Below are positions 45,039-56,370 of a stretch of 64,000 bases of DNA, piece after piece. The DNA lies in the NCBI GenBank assembly GCA_013115145.1, contig JAAPAO010000092.1:9085-73084 (forward strand). Direction: 5' to 3'. Both the position numbers and the translations under genes were made by a program. The notes under the pieces are model-generated. The model was not told the DNA's origin and ran no database searches. It worked only from the letters and a program-made list of their open reading frames with translations. Origin of the DNA: Perkinsus chesapeaki. Lineage: Eukaryota > Perkinsozoa > Perkinsida > Perkinsidae. Each line of letters begins with the position of its first letter. Positions within the stretch are counted from its first letter, which is position 1.

Positions 45039-46653
45039 TGGTGGCTCGAAGTTCTATCACTGATATTGTTAATGCGTGTGTGGTGTAGGGTTCCGCATTA
45101 AAGATTATTCACTACAGGCAGATGTATAGTTGGATTCCTCATCGTGGGTGTCCAAACTATCAATAAATTACCACATGCGTATCAGCGCAGCATTGGCGCA
45201 TTCTCTCTCCTTCCGTTGCTGAATCGTTGATATTTTACGTATTTCAAATAATTTTACTGATTCGCAAATTCTGAACAGGTGAGGAGACCCTTCGAGAAGG
45301 GGTCTTTAGTTACCCCGCGATTTCTCATCCCCAATATGCATTCGTCTGAGGAGTTATAAGTAGCGATTCTCCTCAAACGAGTAGTGGTAACTCATTATTA
45401 AATCATGTTCCATGGGGTGAACGTATCATATTGTTCGTGTTTTTACATAGGATAGCGTAGCTGTTGATTTGATGTCGAATGGTATATTGCTATTATTCAC
45501 TACATAATACTTACACATCGCCAAGCTGTCTAGCATTGTATCTAGTTACGCAGTGTAGCTGTCTGGCATTCCACTGCTACTTATTCATAGAACAATATAT
45601 TCTCTTTTTCCGATAAAATCTGTTGTGTCGAGTTGTATGAAATTCAATCCTGTAAAACAATTAATGCTTCCACAAGAATGACTCCAAGAAGGGAGCAGGC
45701 AAGCTACGTCACCTAGGTGGCGAGGTCTAATTTGGCCAACAGACTGCCAATTAGGCCATATCACATTGAGGATAGCGGGTTATAAGAATCATGACATTTC
45801 GCAGTTAAACTATGATGATAGTTACAGCGCAAGCTCGCATAGAGAGGTCGGTGGCTCTGGGCTCCCGGGCTCTCAATTGTGGGGAGTGGCTCTGTATACA
45901 CCCATCGGTATCGTTCCTGTACGTGTAATAGGCAATGCAATATTTTTGTTGAACAAGGAGAAAGAAGCTCTTGTAGGCAAGCACTTCCTCAAAAGATGAG
46001 TAACATATACTCTATATCCAACAACTCCAATCCAGCAAAGATCGGTTAGCCTTTTCAGTTAGTCAGAACTGTACGGCGCGTTTTGACCGTACCTTATGGA
46101 GCAGGACTCACAAGACGTTCACGATATCACTATGGTTGGCCTCACAGTAGAATAAAACAGCGCACATGGTAACGATATATCCTGCTGATAGTCTAGCCTC
46201 GTACAATACTGTTCGTTGAAGAAATATTTGCCGTAGCCCACTATCCCCTCCGAAGGTGTCTTTGCTCGAAAAAATAGACTTGTAAGCTATATGGCGACGT
46301 AGTAACCACCACGCCGTCGCAACGGGTTTTTTCTCGCTTGCAATGAGTGTTAAAGACCAGCGAAAACTGAGCAAGAGGCTCTCTCCCTGCAGCGTAGTCC
46401 TGCTCCAATAGCAATTGGACGTGAGCATGGACTCCATTCGACGGAATCCGTTGCACATCGGATGGAGGAGCAAGTGGCACTTGATGATCCCGCCCTGATA
46501 GAAATGGTAAACTGCCAAGGAGTACAGTACATGTAACGTTGCTAACGGGGAGTAAAAAAGATGGCCAGATGGTCGAGCTGCAGTGTACGATACTTCTGAG
46601 CAGGTCGGATCGGCGACGACCTGACTCGTTGGCTGCCCAAATGAAGTAGACAG
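45039..46653. other. Intergenic; no convincing gene
   Basis: A 77-codon plus frame at 45766-45999 (YDDSYSASSHREVGGSGLPG) has no context. A long minus frame (46108-46737) overlaps the conserved upstream region of the protease gene and was rejected. 46440-46650 aligns in gene orientation with the upstream regions of protease copies 2 and 3. Confidence 0.45.
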
Positions 46654-46697
46654 AGGAAAGGCGCTAGTAGCGCCATCGCTGTCTATGCGCCTTTCCT
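46654..46697. promoter_or_regulatory. Conserved protease upstream element, inverted and framed by an 11-bp inverted repeat
   Basis: AGGAAAGGCGC (46654-46664) and GCGCCTTTCCT (46687-46697) frame GTAGCGCCATCGCTGTCTAT (46667-46686), the element seen upstream of copies 2 and 3. Here the block is on the opposite strand relative to its gene while the distance to the start region is kept (about 121 bp to the aligned start). Confidence 0.55.
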
Positions 46698-46834
46698 TCG
46701 CGTACTCGGGTTTGGGTTTTACTTCCTCCGCGTGCATTGCTTTGCTGTGCGTGGATTCAACACGGAAGTGCTAACTTTAGCCATTTCAGCGAATTCTCAG
46801 CGTATTATTGTTCCAAACTCCCGATTATAGTTTA

Positions 46835-47968
46835 ATGACTGGTGTCGCTGCACTGGTAAGCATCAGCGTGATGCTTAATCTGACATACAGCGAATTATCT
46901 CTGCCGTTCAGCGATGATAAAGTGACTGACATTCTCTTCGATCGACAACCATTAGACTTGTATATGGATTCACGCTCCATTGCTACTTATGTTATCTACA
47001 AAGACTGGTATGAGAAGACTTATGGGAGATGTCCGCCAAAGACATGTTACACTTGCGCTGGAGGTTGTAACCCTTACCGCGAGGAGAGGTTCATGGTCAA
47101 GCTCGATGACGGTAGTCGAATGGAGACGGTGTTTCATGAAGGTCTTTTGCAATTCGCCGGCCTTAAGCTCAAAGTGAGATTCCGACTCATTATCGAATGG
47201 TCTCCAAGCACTGTATACCCACCTAAGAAGCCTAGGAATCATCTGGGGATTGGATACCGGCGAAATTCGTCTGGTGAGGGGATTTTGTCGCAGCTGTTCC
47301 TAAACCACATCATATCCGAGAGAACGGTATCGATTTGTACCCCTAGCAGTCCTAGAAAGTTCACTGGTAAGGTTATACTTGGGTCGTTTACGGCAAGCGA
47401 GTGTCGGACCACATACCCGCAAAAGCGTTATCGAATGAAATCACCCGAGTTGTCCTTCAATACAGCCTTATCCTATGTTGGTGTGGTGAGTGTCGAGGGC
47501 AAAACGTTCGTTCACAAAATGCCCAATGGTTTAGCTCTCTATGATACGGGAGCATATTCCATTATCTTGCCTAAGCCTTACTTCGAGTCCGTATTAAACA
47601 AGATGACAGATCTCATCAAGCAAGGTTCACATCGGGGTGCTTATGTTAAAACAAAAGACGGTGAATGGTATATTCGACAGGAAGAATATAGATATTTTCC
47701 TGATCTGGGATTCGCGCTGGGAGGTTTATGGGAGGATACAGCTATACTGATCCCGCCTAAATACTATACGGAACGCTGTAATGGCACTTGGTGTGCACTT
47801 CTTCTACAACACCATAGCTCTCCTGAAGTAATGCTTGGTCGCCCATTTTTTACTTCTCATTTCTCTTCGTTCGGGGAGGGGCCAAGTGGTCTAAGAACAG
47901 TCACACTAGCAGATTATGCAAGCAGAGAGAGATATCAGGGGTCCTTGGAGTCCTTACGAGATAGTTAG
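46835..47968 (+). CDS. Pepsin-like (A1) aspartic protease family protein, copy 4, open frame
   Basis: Single-exon gene of 377 codons from the ATG at 46835. The position aligned with the start of copies 2 and 3 is TTG (46808), so the second methionine is used here. Residues 1-20 (MTGVAALVSISVMLNLTYSE) form a signal peptide. Then come the first active-site block LDLYMDSRS, cysteine block CPPKTCYTC, FTGKVILGSF, FNTALSYVGVVS, second active-site block LYDTGAYSII, YIRQEEYRYFP, CNGTWCALLL and RPFFTSHFSSF. The fold is that of secreted pepsin-like proteases. The first DSG is DSR here: the aspartate remains but the following glycine is arginine, so activity is doubtful. Copies 2 and 3 keep DSG but are broken. 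Confidence 0.85.
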   Translation: MTGVAALVSISVMLNLTYSELSLPFSDDKVTDILFDRQPLDLYMDSRSIATYVIYKDWYEKTYGRCPPKTCYTCAGGCNPYREERFMVKLDDGSRMETVFHEGLLQFAGLKLKVRFRLIIEWSPSTVYPPKKPRNHLGIGYRRNSSGEGILSQLFLNHIISERTVSICTPSSPRKFTGKVILGSFTASECRTTYPQKRYRMKSPELSFNTALSYVGVVSVEGKTFVHKMPNGLALYDTGAYSIILPKPYFESVLNKMTDLIKQGSHRGAYVKTKDGEWYIRQEEYRYFPDLGFALGGLWEDTAILIPPKYYTERCNGTWCALLLQHHSSPEVMLGRPFFTSHFSSFGEGPSGLRTVTLADYASRERYQGSLESLRDS

Positions 47969-48129
47969 AACTTGGAGTCTTTAGTTTCGCGTAACTCTGG
48001 CAGAGAGTAGTAGGAGTGAAGATAAGATAATCTTTACCGATGACCAATGTAGAACATTGTTATTACTCAGGAAGAGTGTTGGGTTAATTATAAGGGTAAC
48101 CATTGGACCACTGGCTGTGGGAGCACTTG

Positions 48130-48310
48130 CACATCCACTTGCTTTCCCCATTCAAGCTTTGAAGCTCAAAGGTTTCAAGAAGGCATCCGGGTCATTGTGG
48201 CGATCGAATCGCCAGATATGTTCCGGTTTCGTATCCACTGGCATGAAACACTTCGTTCTCCCAGAACCAGGAAGGAAAGCCAGCAGAGCCAAAGCAAGCT
48301 CCGGACTGTA
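48130..48310 (-). pseudogene. 3-prime fragment of the C2-domain gene at 52320-55745
   Basis: Minus-strand frame reads CFMPVDTKPEHIW and NDPDAFL, matching CFTPVDTKPEHIW and NNPDAFL at the C-terminus of that gene. Only about 180 bp match, with divergent ends. A relic of a duplication between the two membrane paralogues. Confidence 0.75.
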
Positions 48311-49570
48311 GTAGAATCCTCGCTACCTGAGGTAGCCTACCTCAATAAATGTAAGATATACCCAATTAGTCCGAATCGGGGCATTTTATTAAGAACGTTC
48401 ATAATAGACAGATGGTCTGGATAAAACTAAAGTGGACTTCCCAATGACGTAGAGGATAAGATGGATAACTGCTGCTGACTAGTCGTAGGCTACGACTCGT
48501 AGCAGAAGGAGCAGCGGCCAAACCGCCAGGCCTAACGGAGCTGCTGTGAGTGGTCCCCTCCACCTAGCGAGTTGCAATCATTTTTCAACCGAAGACTCCC
48601 ATTTTTGCCACCAACGGTCGCGATGCTTCGTCATGAGCATGCATACACAGCACGGACGGAATCGAGGTGGGCGACAAAAGTTTTTTGGGGCCCATCGTGA
48701 CCGCTGCCATTGAAGATGTCGGCGATGACCCCGGCATTCGCCATAAGTACAAGAATTCTAAGAAGACTGAAGGACTACTTCTACTAACTACTATCTCAGT
48801 TATAATGAGACATTTTGAAGGCTTCAATATTCCGAGTCGAATATTCAATATTCCACTTCGAAATTTTCCGAGTCGAGAGTTGTACGCAGGTTCCGTGGCG
48901 CCGCACCACTGGCGCGTGACGTTAAGCAGGCCTCGACCTGGCGAGCCGTAGATATTCGAATAGAACTTCTAGCGAATATTTCTTACTTAGGTGCCACCAA
49001 GCAACTGAGTGCCTCATGCTTCTCCCCAACACTCGGTTAGATTATACAGTACGAGCCAGTATGTTAAAAGAGCACCGTCTGATTTACGTGTCCCTTGGCC
49101 CAGGATGCACCCACATAACCCATAATCTAGCCTTGCTGCGAGGGCAAGTAAAGATCGATCGAATGTTAGGCCGCCTTTTGAGTACTACCCTCAAATTAGA
49201 GCGGTATGCCACTGCCGGTATTCATGAACGGCAAATCGCGATAATTTCGGCATCATGGCGGCTCAGGCGGAGAGCCCGTGGAGCTAGTGAATCACTAGCA
49301 GTGATGGGTGATATTCCCTCACGGGGTTTGTGAGGCAGATTCTGTCTTCTGGCCGGTCAACTTATCCATAGACACACATATCCAACGTTTGTTGTCCATG
49401 CATTCTGGCGCAAGGCTCACTCAGTATAATTGAACGGCCGGCTGTTAGCCTCGATAGATTCTTGTCTCCGCCTTGAACAAGGGGCCCTCATGGGTTAGCC
49501 ATCGTCTACACATGATGAGCAACTACCCCAAGGAGTATCTTCACTGTAGCTATTGTGTCTTTCAATATCA
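48311..49570. other. Intergenic; upstream region of membrane paralogue 2
   Basis: 49420-49570 aligns with 42860-43040. Around 48830-48880 short phrases CCGAGTCGA and CAATATTCC repeat. Open frames at 48667-48951 and 49016-49333 have no recognised domain. Confidence 0.4.
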
Positions 49571-51554
49571 ATGTCTGTCCCCTCAAGTGTGGCCTCAACA
49601 ATAACTCACTCCGATAGTGAATCGCCATCGTCACGGAAGATTGGTGAACATGGCATAACCAGCAAGTAGTTGGTCACAGACTCGGTTCGCGGTGGAACCT
49701 CCTTTAGGGTATTCTTCTTCACTTGCTGCAACGCTCTCATCTCGCAAGCCCTCTCGACTCCGTATATGTTCACTACTGCTGGATGGATATCTTTTCTATC
49801 ACAGGCTTTGACAGTACTATTAACTTTTATTTCGACAGAACTTCTCAAAAAAGGGCTTCAGAGCGAACAGGTACTGCAACACTATATTGCAGCGAGCTAT
49901 TATAAACTCTCAGATACTTGCCTATGGGGATGAGAAAGGCGTTTCTGAATTCGAGAGAGAGTACACATTTCTAGCTGAGTACTGCGGAGGTCGAGTCGGC
50001 CGCGTCTTAGTTCTAATTGTAAGCCTGTACTTCATACCGAGTCTGCTCAGACAAGGTATGTCCAGAATGTATATTTAGGTTATATTTTTAAACTACTTCG
50101 CTAGTATTGCGACAATCATCGGGGCTATTGGAGTCTGTGGTGCCCTTATGGCTCCGGCAATAAAAGGTGAAAAACATCGAAATGGCTCACTCACCACCTC
50201 TGTTATCAGATGATGTTTGGATCATCATCTTTTCACTTATTCTATTCGTTATTATCATTGTCCCTTGGCTTAAAAAAGTTGCTGCTGTTATGGGAGTACT
50301 AGCGGTTATTGGAACAATTGGAACCACAGCTTCGTGGGTAAGTCTTTGCCCTTCTGCAAAGGATTCGTATTCTCTTCATTTTTCAGGTCGGTACATCAAC
50401 TGTAATTTTACCAGATTCACACGTGGTTGAAAATATGTCTCCACGCCAGCCTCTTATGGACAACATCATCGCCGCTATCAGCCTGTCAGTCTGGGCCTCT
50501 GGTGACCTGCCATCCTTGAACCCATTCCTTGGTTGTGTTAAAGGTAGGCAGCTATATGATGACTTCTACCTTTTACCAGTACGCCTTGTCAGATTCAAGC
50601 AACAGGCTACTTGCCAAATAATCTCACTCCTCTACATTTATATTATGGGTGTGGCAGGTATGCAACTCTGCGATGGCCCTTGTGATGAATTCTATCCGGC
50701 AAGCCTCAATGGTGAGAGCCCATCTCTGAAATCGTGTCACCGCGGGTTTAATATGTGGTGGATTAGGTATTGCTCAAAAACGAGTTCCGCTATGGTTGGT
50801 TTATTCCTTGTATATTTTCATATTGCTAAGGATGCTATCTATGGCACAAGCCAAGATGGTGGCAATAATGCTGGCTACTGAGAAAGCCGTCTGCCATCTT
50901 CTAGTAAGCCTGAGTTGACCGCATTAACCACCGGCTTGGAGGCAGCCTCCAGGAGGCTCGAATCACAATCGAATCAGATTTCATCGAATCTTCGATGAAA
51001 TCTCTCTGACTTGCGTGCCTCCGACATGTATCTGTATCCATGGCTGGCGACGATCCGTGCTCTCTATGGTTAGCCGTCTCAGGCTTCATTCCAATGGACG
51101 AGAAATCTGACGACTGCGAAGGCCTGGCGATTGTTCTTCCGACTTTTGGTTGTCGTATCTCTTGCACTAGCTGCAGTGGTAGCGAAAAGTGAACTAGCTT
51201 ATTTCCAAGTGGTGGCTTCTGCCCTCCTAACAACATGTAAGATACGTCCTATTACCCAGTGCAATTCCCTCTGAAGAACCAGCTCTCTCTCGGAGCATCT
51301 GGTGGATAATCGTCGCAAATTGATAGAAAATGCAGGCGATCGCTCGCATTCAAATACCCCGGATGGTGATTATTCAGAGTATCTTTTGAGATATGTTCTC
51401 CTCAGGTTTATTATATTTATGCCCTTTATGGTTTTATTATAAAGTGATTGAGCCCCCAGCCATTCAACGCTATTTGATGTATTTGTTTGTTGTATTAATT
51501 GTCACATTTATAGCACTGGCTACATATATTTCCTTCATGAGGGTCTTTGCCTAG
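49571..51554 (+). CDS. Polytopic membrane protein, paralogue 2
   Basis: ATG at 49571, stop TAG at 51552-51554. Same exon order and borders as paralogue 1 (43041-45038), with most exons around 90 percent identical by eye, including ATIIGAIGVCGALMAPAI, WIIIFSLILFVIIIVPWL, ISLLYIYIMGVAGMQLC and YLFVVLIVTFIALATYI. The intron between VCHLL and SFQWTR (about 50905-51080) is unrelated in sequence to its counterpart and contains a strong hairpin. No frame break seen, so both paralogues appear intact. Role unknown. Confidence 0.75.
50976..51003. repeat. 12-bp perfect inverted repeat in an intron of paralogue 2
   Basis: AGATTTCATCGA, ATCT, TCGATGAAATCT. Located in the one intron that does not match paralogue 1. 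Confidence 0.85.
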
Positions 51555-52319
51555 TGGTGTCTCGACTATCACCGATATTGTTAATGCGTGTGTGGTGTAT
51601 GTTTGCAGGATTAACTCTTTTCGCATTCGCCAGCTCGCAACTGGCAGCAATACCTCTCGCGAAAGGGTCTTTCTAAAGACTTCAGTTATCGTGCTTTTTC
51701 TAACCACTGACACACTGTCCGGTGGTGGATTATTACTTAAAATTTGTCTTAAATAAGTTATAGGTAACGACTCTTTACTAATACTTTACATAAGCGTCGT
51801 CCGTTCAAAGAGGCTCGCCTAGAATAACGCGGGTGCTGACTCGATGCTGATGAGTAATGCTATTTAAATCATGTGAATAAGACTCCGTTTAGCTATCTGG
51901 CCATTTGTTACGAAGTACTCACAAAACAGGCTTTTTAGCGAGTATCGGGTGAAGTTCTCCGATACAGTCCCCCGTGTCGCGTTGTTCAGTCTTGCGGACT
52001 GAGTTCTCCAAATTAACTTGGTATATCACTTCATTTACACCATTATCTAGCAGCTTGGTGGCTCTGAGCAGATATACCCTCGAATATACTATCCATCTTC
52101 CACGGGCTAACATTCACTTCACTATTTCCCAGTCAAGTTCAAGCTTCTTCCAATCAATTTGAAAACAATGGGATCACCACGTTTTTAAACGATTTTTCAT
52201 TCACTGTAAATAACTAAAACACGAACGCTCCCGTCGGGAAGTTACACATTCATTAGTTCGCATGGATTTCACATTAAAGTGCGGATTTAGCTTCATTTCT
52301 ATGCTTTCAGTTGAATGCT
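51555..52319. other. Convergent intergenic region
   Basis: Between the stop of membrane paralogue 2 (plus) and the stop of the C2 gene (minus). Nothing recognised beyond 3-prime UTR-like AT-rich sequence. Confidence 0.45.
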
Positions 52320-55300
52320 TCAAGAGGCCTCTTCTCTTTGCTTTGCCTTTTTGCTTCTCCACTTCAAAGCTTCCAAGAAGGCATCTGGGTTATTGTGAGG
52401 ATCGAACTGCCAGATGTGCTCCGGTTTCGTATCCACTGGTGTGAAGCACTTCATCTTCTCGAGCCCAGGACTGCCGAAGCACGCCCCGACCCCCATAATA
52501 CCGCGGATGACGCGATTGATGGTTCTCGGCAAGCGGGTTCCGTTTGTGAGTAGTTCGATGCCAATGAGACCAATGATGGGGCGTGCCAACCACCTCGCTG
52601 CAACAACGACCATGGACCATATCAAGCCAAATGCTTTGGGATATACGAGACCTATAATTGCCAATCCTAGGAAAATGGATGCTAGTCTGGCGGACTTGGC
52701 GAAATCTGATTCCCACTTAAGAATTCGGGTGTACTCAGTGGTGATACGAATCCACTTTGACATTTTCCGTTGAAGGAATCGCACTCCTTCTTGAGCGTCC
52801 TTCGGCGCGAACTTCGAACAGAAGAACACAAATCCGAGAGATTTAGAACCCTGGAACTCAGGAAGTGGGTCGGCGTTGTCGTCAACTTCCTCTTCGTCAG
52901 TGGATTCTTCAGACTCCGTCGCAGACCAGTCCTCACACTCATCGCCAAGACCAACGACATTAGCTGTTCCCCGACCAAGAGCGATACCGGTGTTAACTGC
53001 ACCGGCACCTACGGCCGCCACTGCACCAGCGACACCTCCCACTGTACCAGTGACAAGCCCGGTTAAACCGAGCGCCGTACCTGCTTGGTCGACGAATAGA
53101 AGCGAATAGGCTTCGACATGTTTGGTGACCTTTGATGAGACCCTTAGCTCCGTCCTGCTGCAAGCCTTTGACGGGATTCGCGAAGACGCCAGCTACACCA
53201 GAGGTAATCTTGCCGCCAGCCTAGAGCGATACCGTTTCACGGTGCTGGGCGGAAGGGTACGACCTGTGTGAAACCGTGGACGGCTCCGGTTGCGAGGTTT
53301 CTATGATTCCTGTTCTGCTTTAAAATATTTTTTTGTTTTTTCTTGTCTTTCACTGCAGCCGGTTTGGTGAAGCCAGGAAGTCCGTATAGATCGTCCAGAG
53401 CGCCTAAGGTTAATAACTAATCACTTAGTCGCGTAAAATAGACACTCACGACGGCTCGTGCCGATCTTCTTTTTCTCGGGAACAATCGTAGAAATATTCT
53501 GACATGAATGGCTCGAACAGCATGAGGTACAGAAGTTACATACTTCTATAAGAGCTTGAGCAACTGCAGCTTGATCTCTATCGCCTTTGTCCCCAGCAAG
53601 GCACTGAAGTCTACCCTTCGCTTTTGTTCTGTAATAGCTCCTAAGGCGACCAACGTGGAAGGTAGTTAAGAGACATGAAGGCCCTCATGGGTATTCACAA
53701 CGAACCTTGCCATGATCCCCACTAGTAACAGATTGATCATCCCAAATAGCCTGTTTCCCGGTAGCCACCTGCACATCGCCAACCAAGACACCATCGGGAT
53801 AACGGAGACCCTGGCGGAGATAATGAAGTGGCTTAATCATCGATCGCTCACTTGAGATATTCTGGATCCCATCGACCAACTCTTTTGAATTCGAAGAAGG
53901 CACTGAGGAGGATGCATGGCTTACCGTTGGCGAGGTAAGAGGCGGGGTTTGAATCGAGATACCGGCATCAACTCGAGGACGGCGATTCAGTTTAAAATGC
54001 TCAGCACTTTTAACATAATTTTGGTATTTAATGTTAATCTTCCACTTTGGGGTTGGAAGATCCGAGCGAAACGAGATCGTCAATGATAATTTATCATCAC
54101 CCTGAATGGTTACTCTCGGAAGCTCTTGTCCCATAGGAGTTCTTTGATTCGCATGGCTGAGGTATACACACTCGACGGGCTGTATCTAATATGAGCGATG
54201 ATGATAATCTCTGTCATTCCGGACAGGCTTACGTACTTCGGCAAGTGTCGCAATTTCTCCGGAGGTAGGGCAAAGTTGGCGCATATCTGGTCAATCTTAG
54301 AGAGGTAATCGACTCGGATGGAAAGCTTTATCCTTCCACAGTAGAGACCATCTACGGTGATTAAGTCATACCGAGCCACATGAAGGTGACGCACCGTAAG
54401 CTTCGCTGGGCTCGAGATGAAACCAACCCTCAACCGTCTTTCCAGGTACAGCTTTCCGTATTGGGAAAAGTACCTGTCGTGTCCAAGTGGCGTATGAACA
54501 ATGTGAGGGCGCGTTCAACACCCCAAACCACGCATTCCGGATCAATAGTCTCGCTGTTGTTTAACCCTCTGGTTTGCCCTCTTACCTCACCAAGGACTTC
54601 GTCCTCGCCAAGCATGTTCAAAGCGGAACGTCTAAGCATCACTCTTAGTCGTAGAACAGTTACTGGGTGATAAACATGTAGCACGAAGGATTCATTGCAA
54701 AGGTACTCTTCTCTCGTCTTCTTGTAACGCATCAAACGGGCAGTACGTCCAGCCCTGATGACAAGGTGACGACTAAATACTTCTAGGCTAACACCACCTT
54801 CGTTTCTTTCCTCCCGAACAAGCCATGTGCAACATGAGGTAAGGTCTCACACCCCCCAAGATGCCCCGAGGAACTCCCTTCAACGAGAACGCCTGAGCCT
54901 CCCCCATGCCGGTCGTCTAGAACAACCGCCTTACATTTAGCGTTATGGCACCGCAAGGGCCATTTTCTTCAAAGACGGTTTTTGGTTTCTTGGGGCCCAG
55001 AATGGCCGTGACTCTATGAAAATCTCTGTCACCAGGTTCAAGACCATCAAAGGTAGTGTTGTAATGATGCATATGCGTCAACCACACACGCTTGTCTTCG
55101 GGCACCGCTATTGGGGCAGCAGCAGTGGCTGGAAAGTAGGGAATGGTCGAGTGTTGTGACGTGACGCGGCTTACATAATCTCATCTTGAAGTTCTCTCTG
55201 GAGTCAGGTTCCCAGGTTTTGGCGATCCCGTCTGCCGGAGGCGCTTCCCCGGGTGAATCGAGTTTCGGTTCATCCTCGGGGATTGGCGTGATCTCGCCCT

Positions 55301-55745
55301 TCTGCGCCTTTTTCTTGCCGAAGAAATGTCTCTTTTCAGGTTTCTCTTCATCAGACGTTTTATCCTTCTTTCCCGCTAACCAGTTTTTCAACTTGTGTCC
55401 TGTTCTAATCTCCCCTACAACAGCATCGTCAAACAGAAGGTCGTCCGAAGACGTAAAGCTAATAGAAAGCTTTTATTGAAAGGTAAAAGAAATAAGCTAT
55501 TATAAAGCTAATAGAAAGCTTTTATTAAAATGATGATTGAAAATTATTATCGCTGACAACTCGATGACACATAGAAGCGTAGAAGCGAAAGTGGAAATTA
55601 TACTTCATTTGGAACTGCATAAATTTATTTTAGGGCGGAAAAACCGCCCCCGTCCATTCTCACCTTTAGCTAGTGCTGCATCCACGTTAACCTCCACAAC
55701 CTCTGGCAGCCTCGGGGACTGTGGCGGGGTAGGCGAGGAGGCCAT
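52320..55745 (-). CDS. C2-domain protein with glycine-rich and membrane C-terminal region
   Basis: ATG at 55745 (MASSPTPPQSPRLPEVVEVN), a long intron (about 55460-55665), then a charged linker (FFGKKKAQKGE). A C2-type beta-sandwich follows: CGAITLN, GGVRPYLMLHMA, TREEYLCNESFVLHVYHP, LRLRVMLRRS, MLGEDEVLGE, then PGKTVEGWFHLEPSEAY spliced to GRIKLSIRV. Next come a Ser/Pro-rich linker, a segment VAGVFANPVKGLQQDGAKG of the kind found near the C-terminus of VPS13-like lipid-transfer proteins, an acidic run, two hydrophobic helices (ASIFLGLAIIGLVYP, LARPIIGLIGIEL) and the tail PVDTKPEHIWQFDPHNNPDA, stop at 52320. A membrane-tethering or lipid-related role is inferred. Exon borders around 53640-53240 are uncertain; it could be two genes. 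Confidence 0.7.
55454..55525. repeat. 24-bp direct repeat, 48-bp period, in the first intron of the C2 gene
   Basis: TAAAGCTAATAGAAAGCTTT plus TATT occurs at 55454-55477 and 55502-55525. Each unit is itself a small inverted repeat (AAAGCT / AGCTTT). Confidence 0.85.
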
Positions 55746-55845
55746 GAGCTCGAGGGTGGACTGGCGGCGCTCCTATGAAATCGAAAATTGACAAACCGAA
55801 CAAAGATTAGGGATCAGAAATCTATCAAAGAAAATCACGGAGATC

Positions 55846-56370
55846 TACTGGATGTTGAGGACTTCAATCTCGAAGTTGAGGGTGCCGTTCGGTGGGATGC
55901 CCCAAGCTGAGATTGGATGGCATGGCGGCGCTCGTAGGAGGCAGTGGCTTACCAGGAAAACCGCCGGCGCCGTATCCTTCATCAGCGGGAATGATCAGCT
56001 CTCTAACCTCACCAAGATGCATTCCGAGGACCTGTGAGGATCTTTATGAAAGGTGTTATTAGCTCTGGACTTACTCCTTGGTCCCAGCCTGTGATGACCT
56101 GGCCAACGCCACTCTGATAAGTGAAGGGCTTCTGACCTGCATGAAGGGTAAACAAGGACTGAAGGCTGCTATCGTACCGGCATCTTTGGTTGACCAAAAC
56201 TTTGATCCAGTTTCCTTGACCTTGCCAGTAGCGTGCACAGTGACCTGAATAATAAGATGTACTTGGTGTAGGGTATCCTAGTAAGGTACAGTGTTGCCCT
56301 TGACGACGGCGGGGCCATTGCCAGCCTTGAGGATCCGATAGGTGGTTCTATAGCCGGGAAGAGCCTGCAT
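55846..56370 (-). CDS. FKBP-type peptidyl-prolyl cis-trans isomerase, single domain
   Basis: ATG at 56370 (MQALPGYRTTYRILKAGNGP), stop TAG at 55846-55848, about 115 residues, five exons with introns of about 40-50 nt. Domain order: VTVHATGKVKETGSKFW, QKPFTYQSGVGQVITGWDQG (Trp of the pocket floor present), MHLGEVRELIIPADEGYG (Tyr present), AWGIPPNGTLNFEIEVL. Length and order match FKBP12-like proteins. At the pocket position usually FD (Phe36-Asp37 in human FKBP12) the sequence is FW, so the conserved aspartate is missing, which may alter ligand binding. 100 bp separate it from the start of the C2 gene. Confidence 0.88.

Noticed and set aside
45766-45999. 77-codon plus-strand frame
   Set aside because: No motif, no splice context and no family match; kept only as a note in the intergenic entry.
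46108-46737. 209-codon open frame on the minus strand
   Set aside because: It overlaps the conserved upstream region of protease copy 4, aligns with non-coding upstream DNA of copies 2 and 3, has no domain, and those alignments do not preserve the frame.
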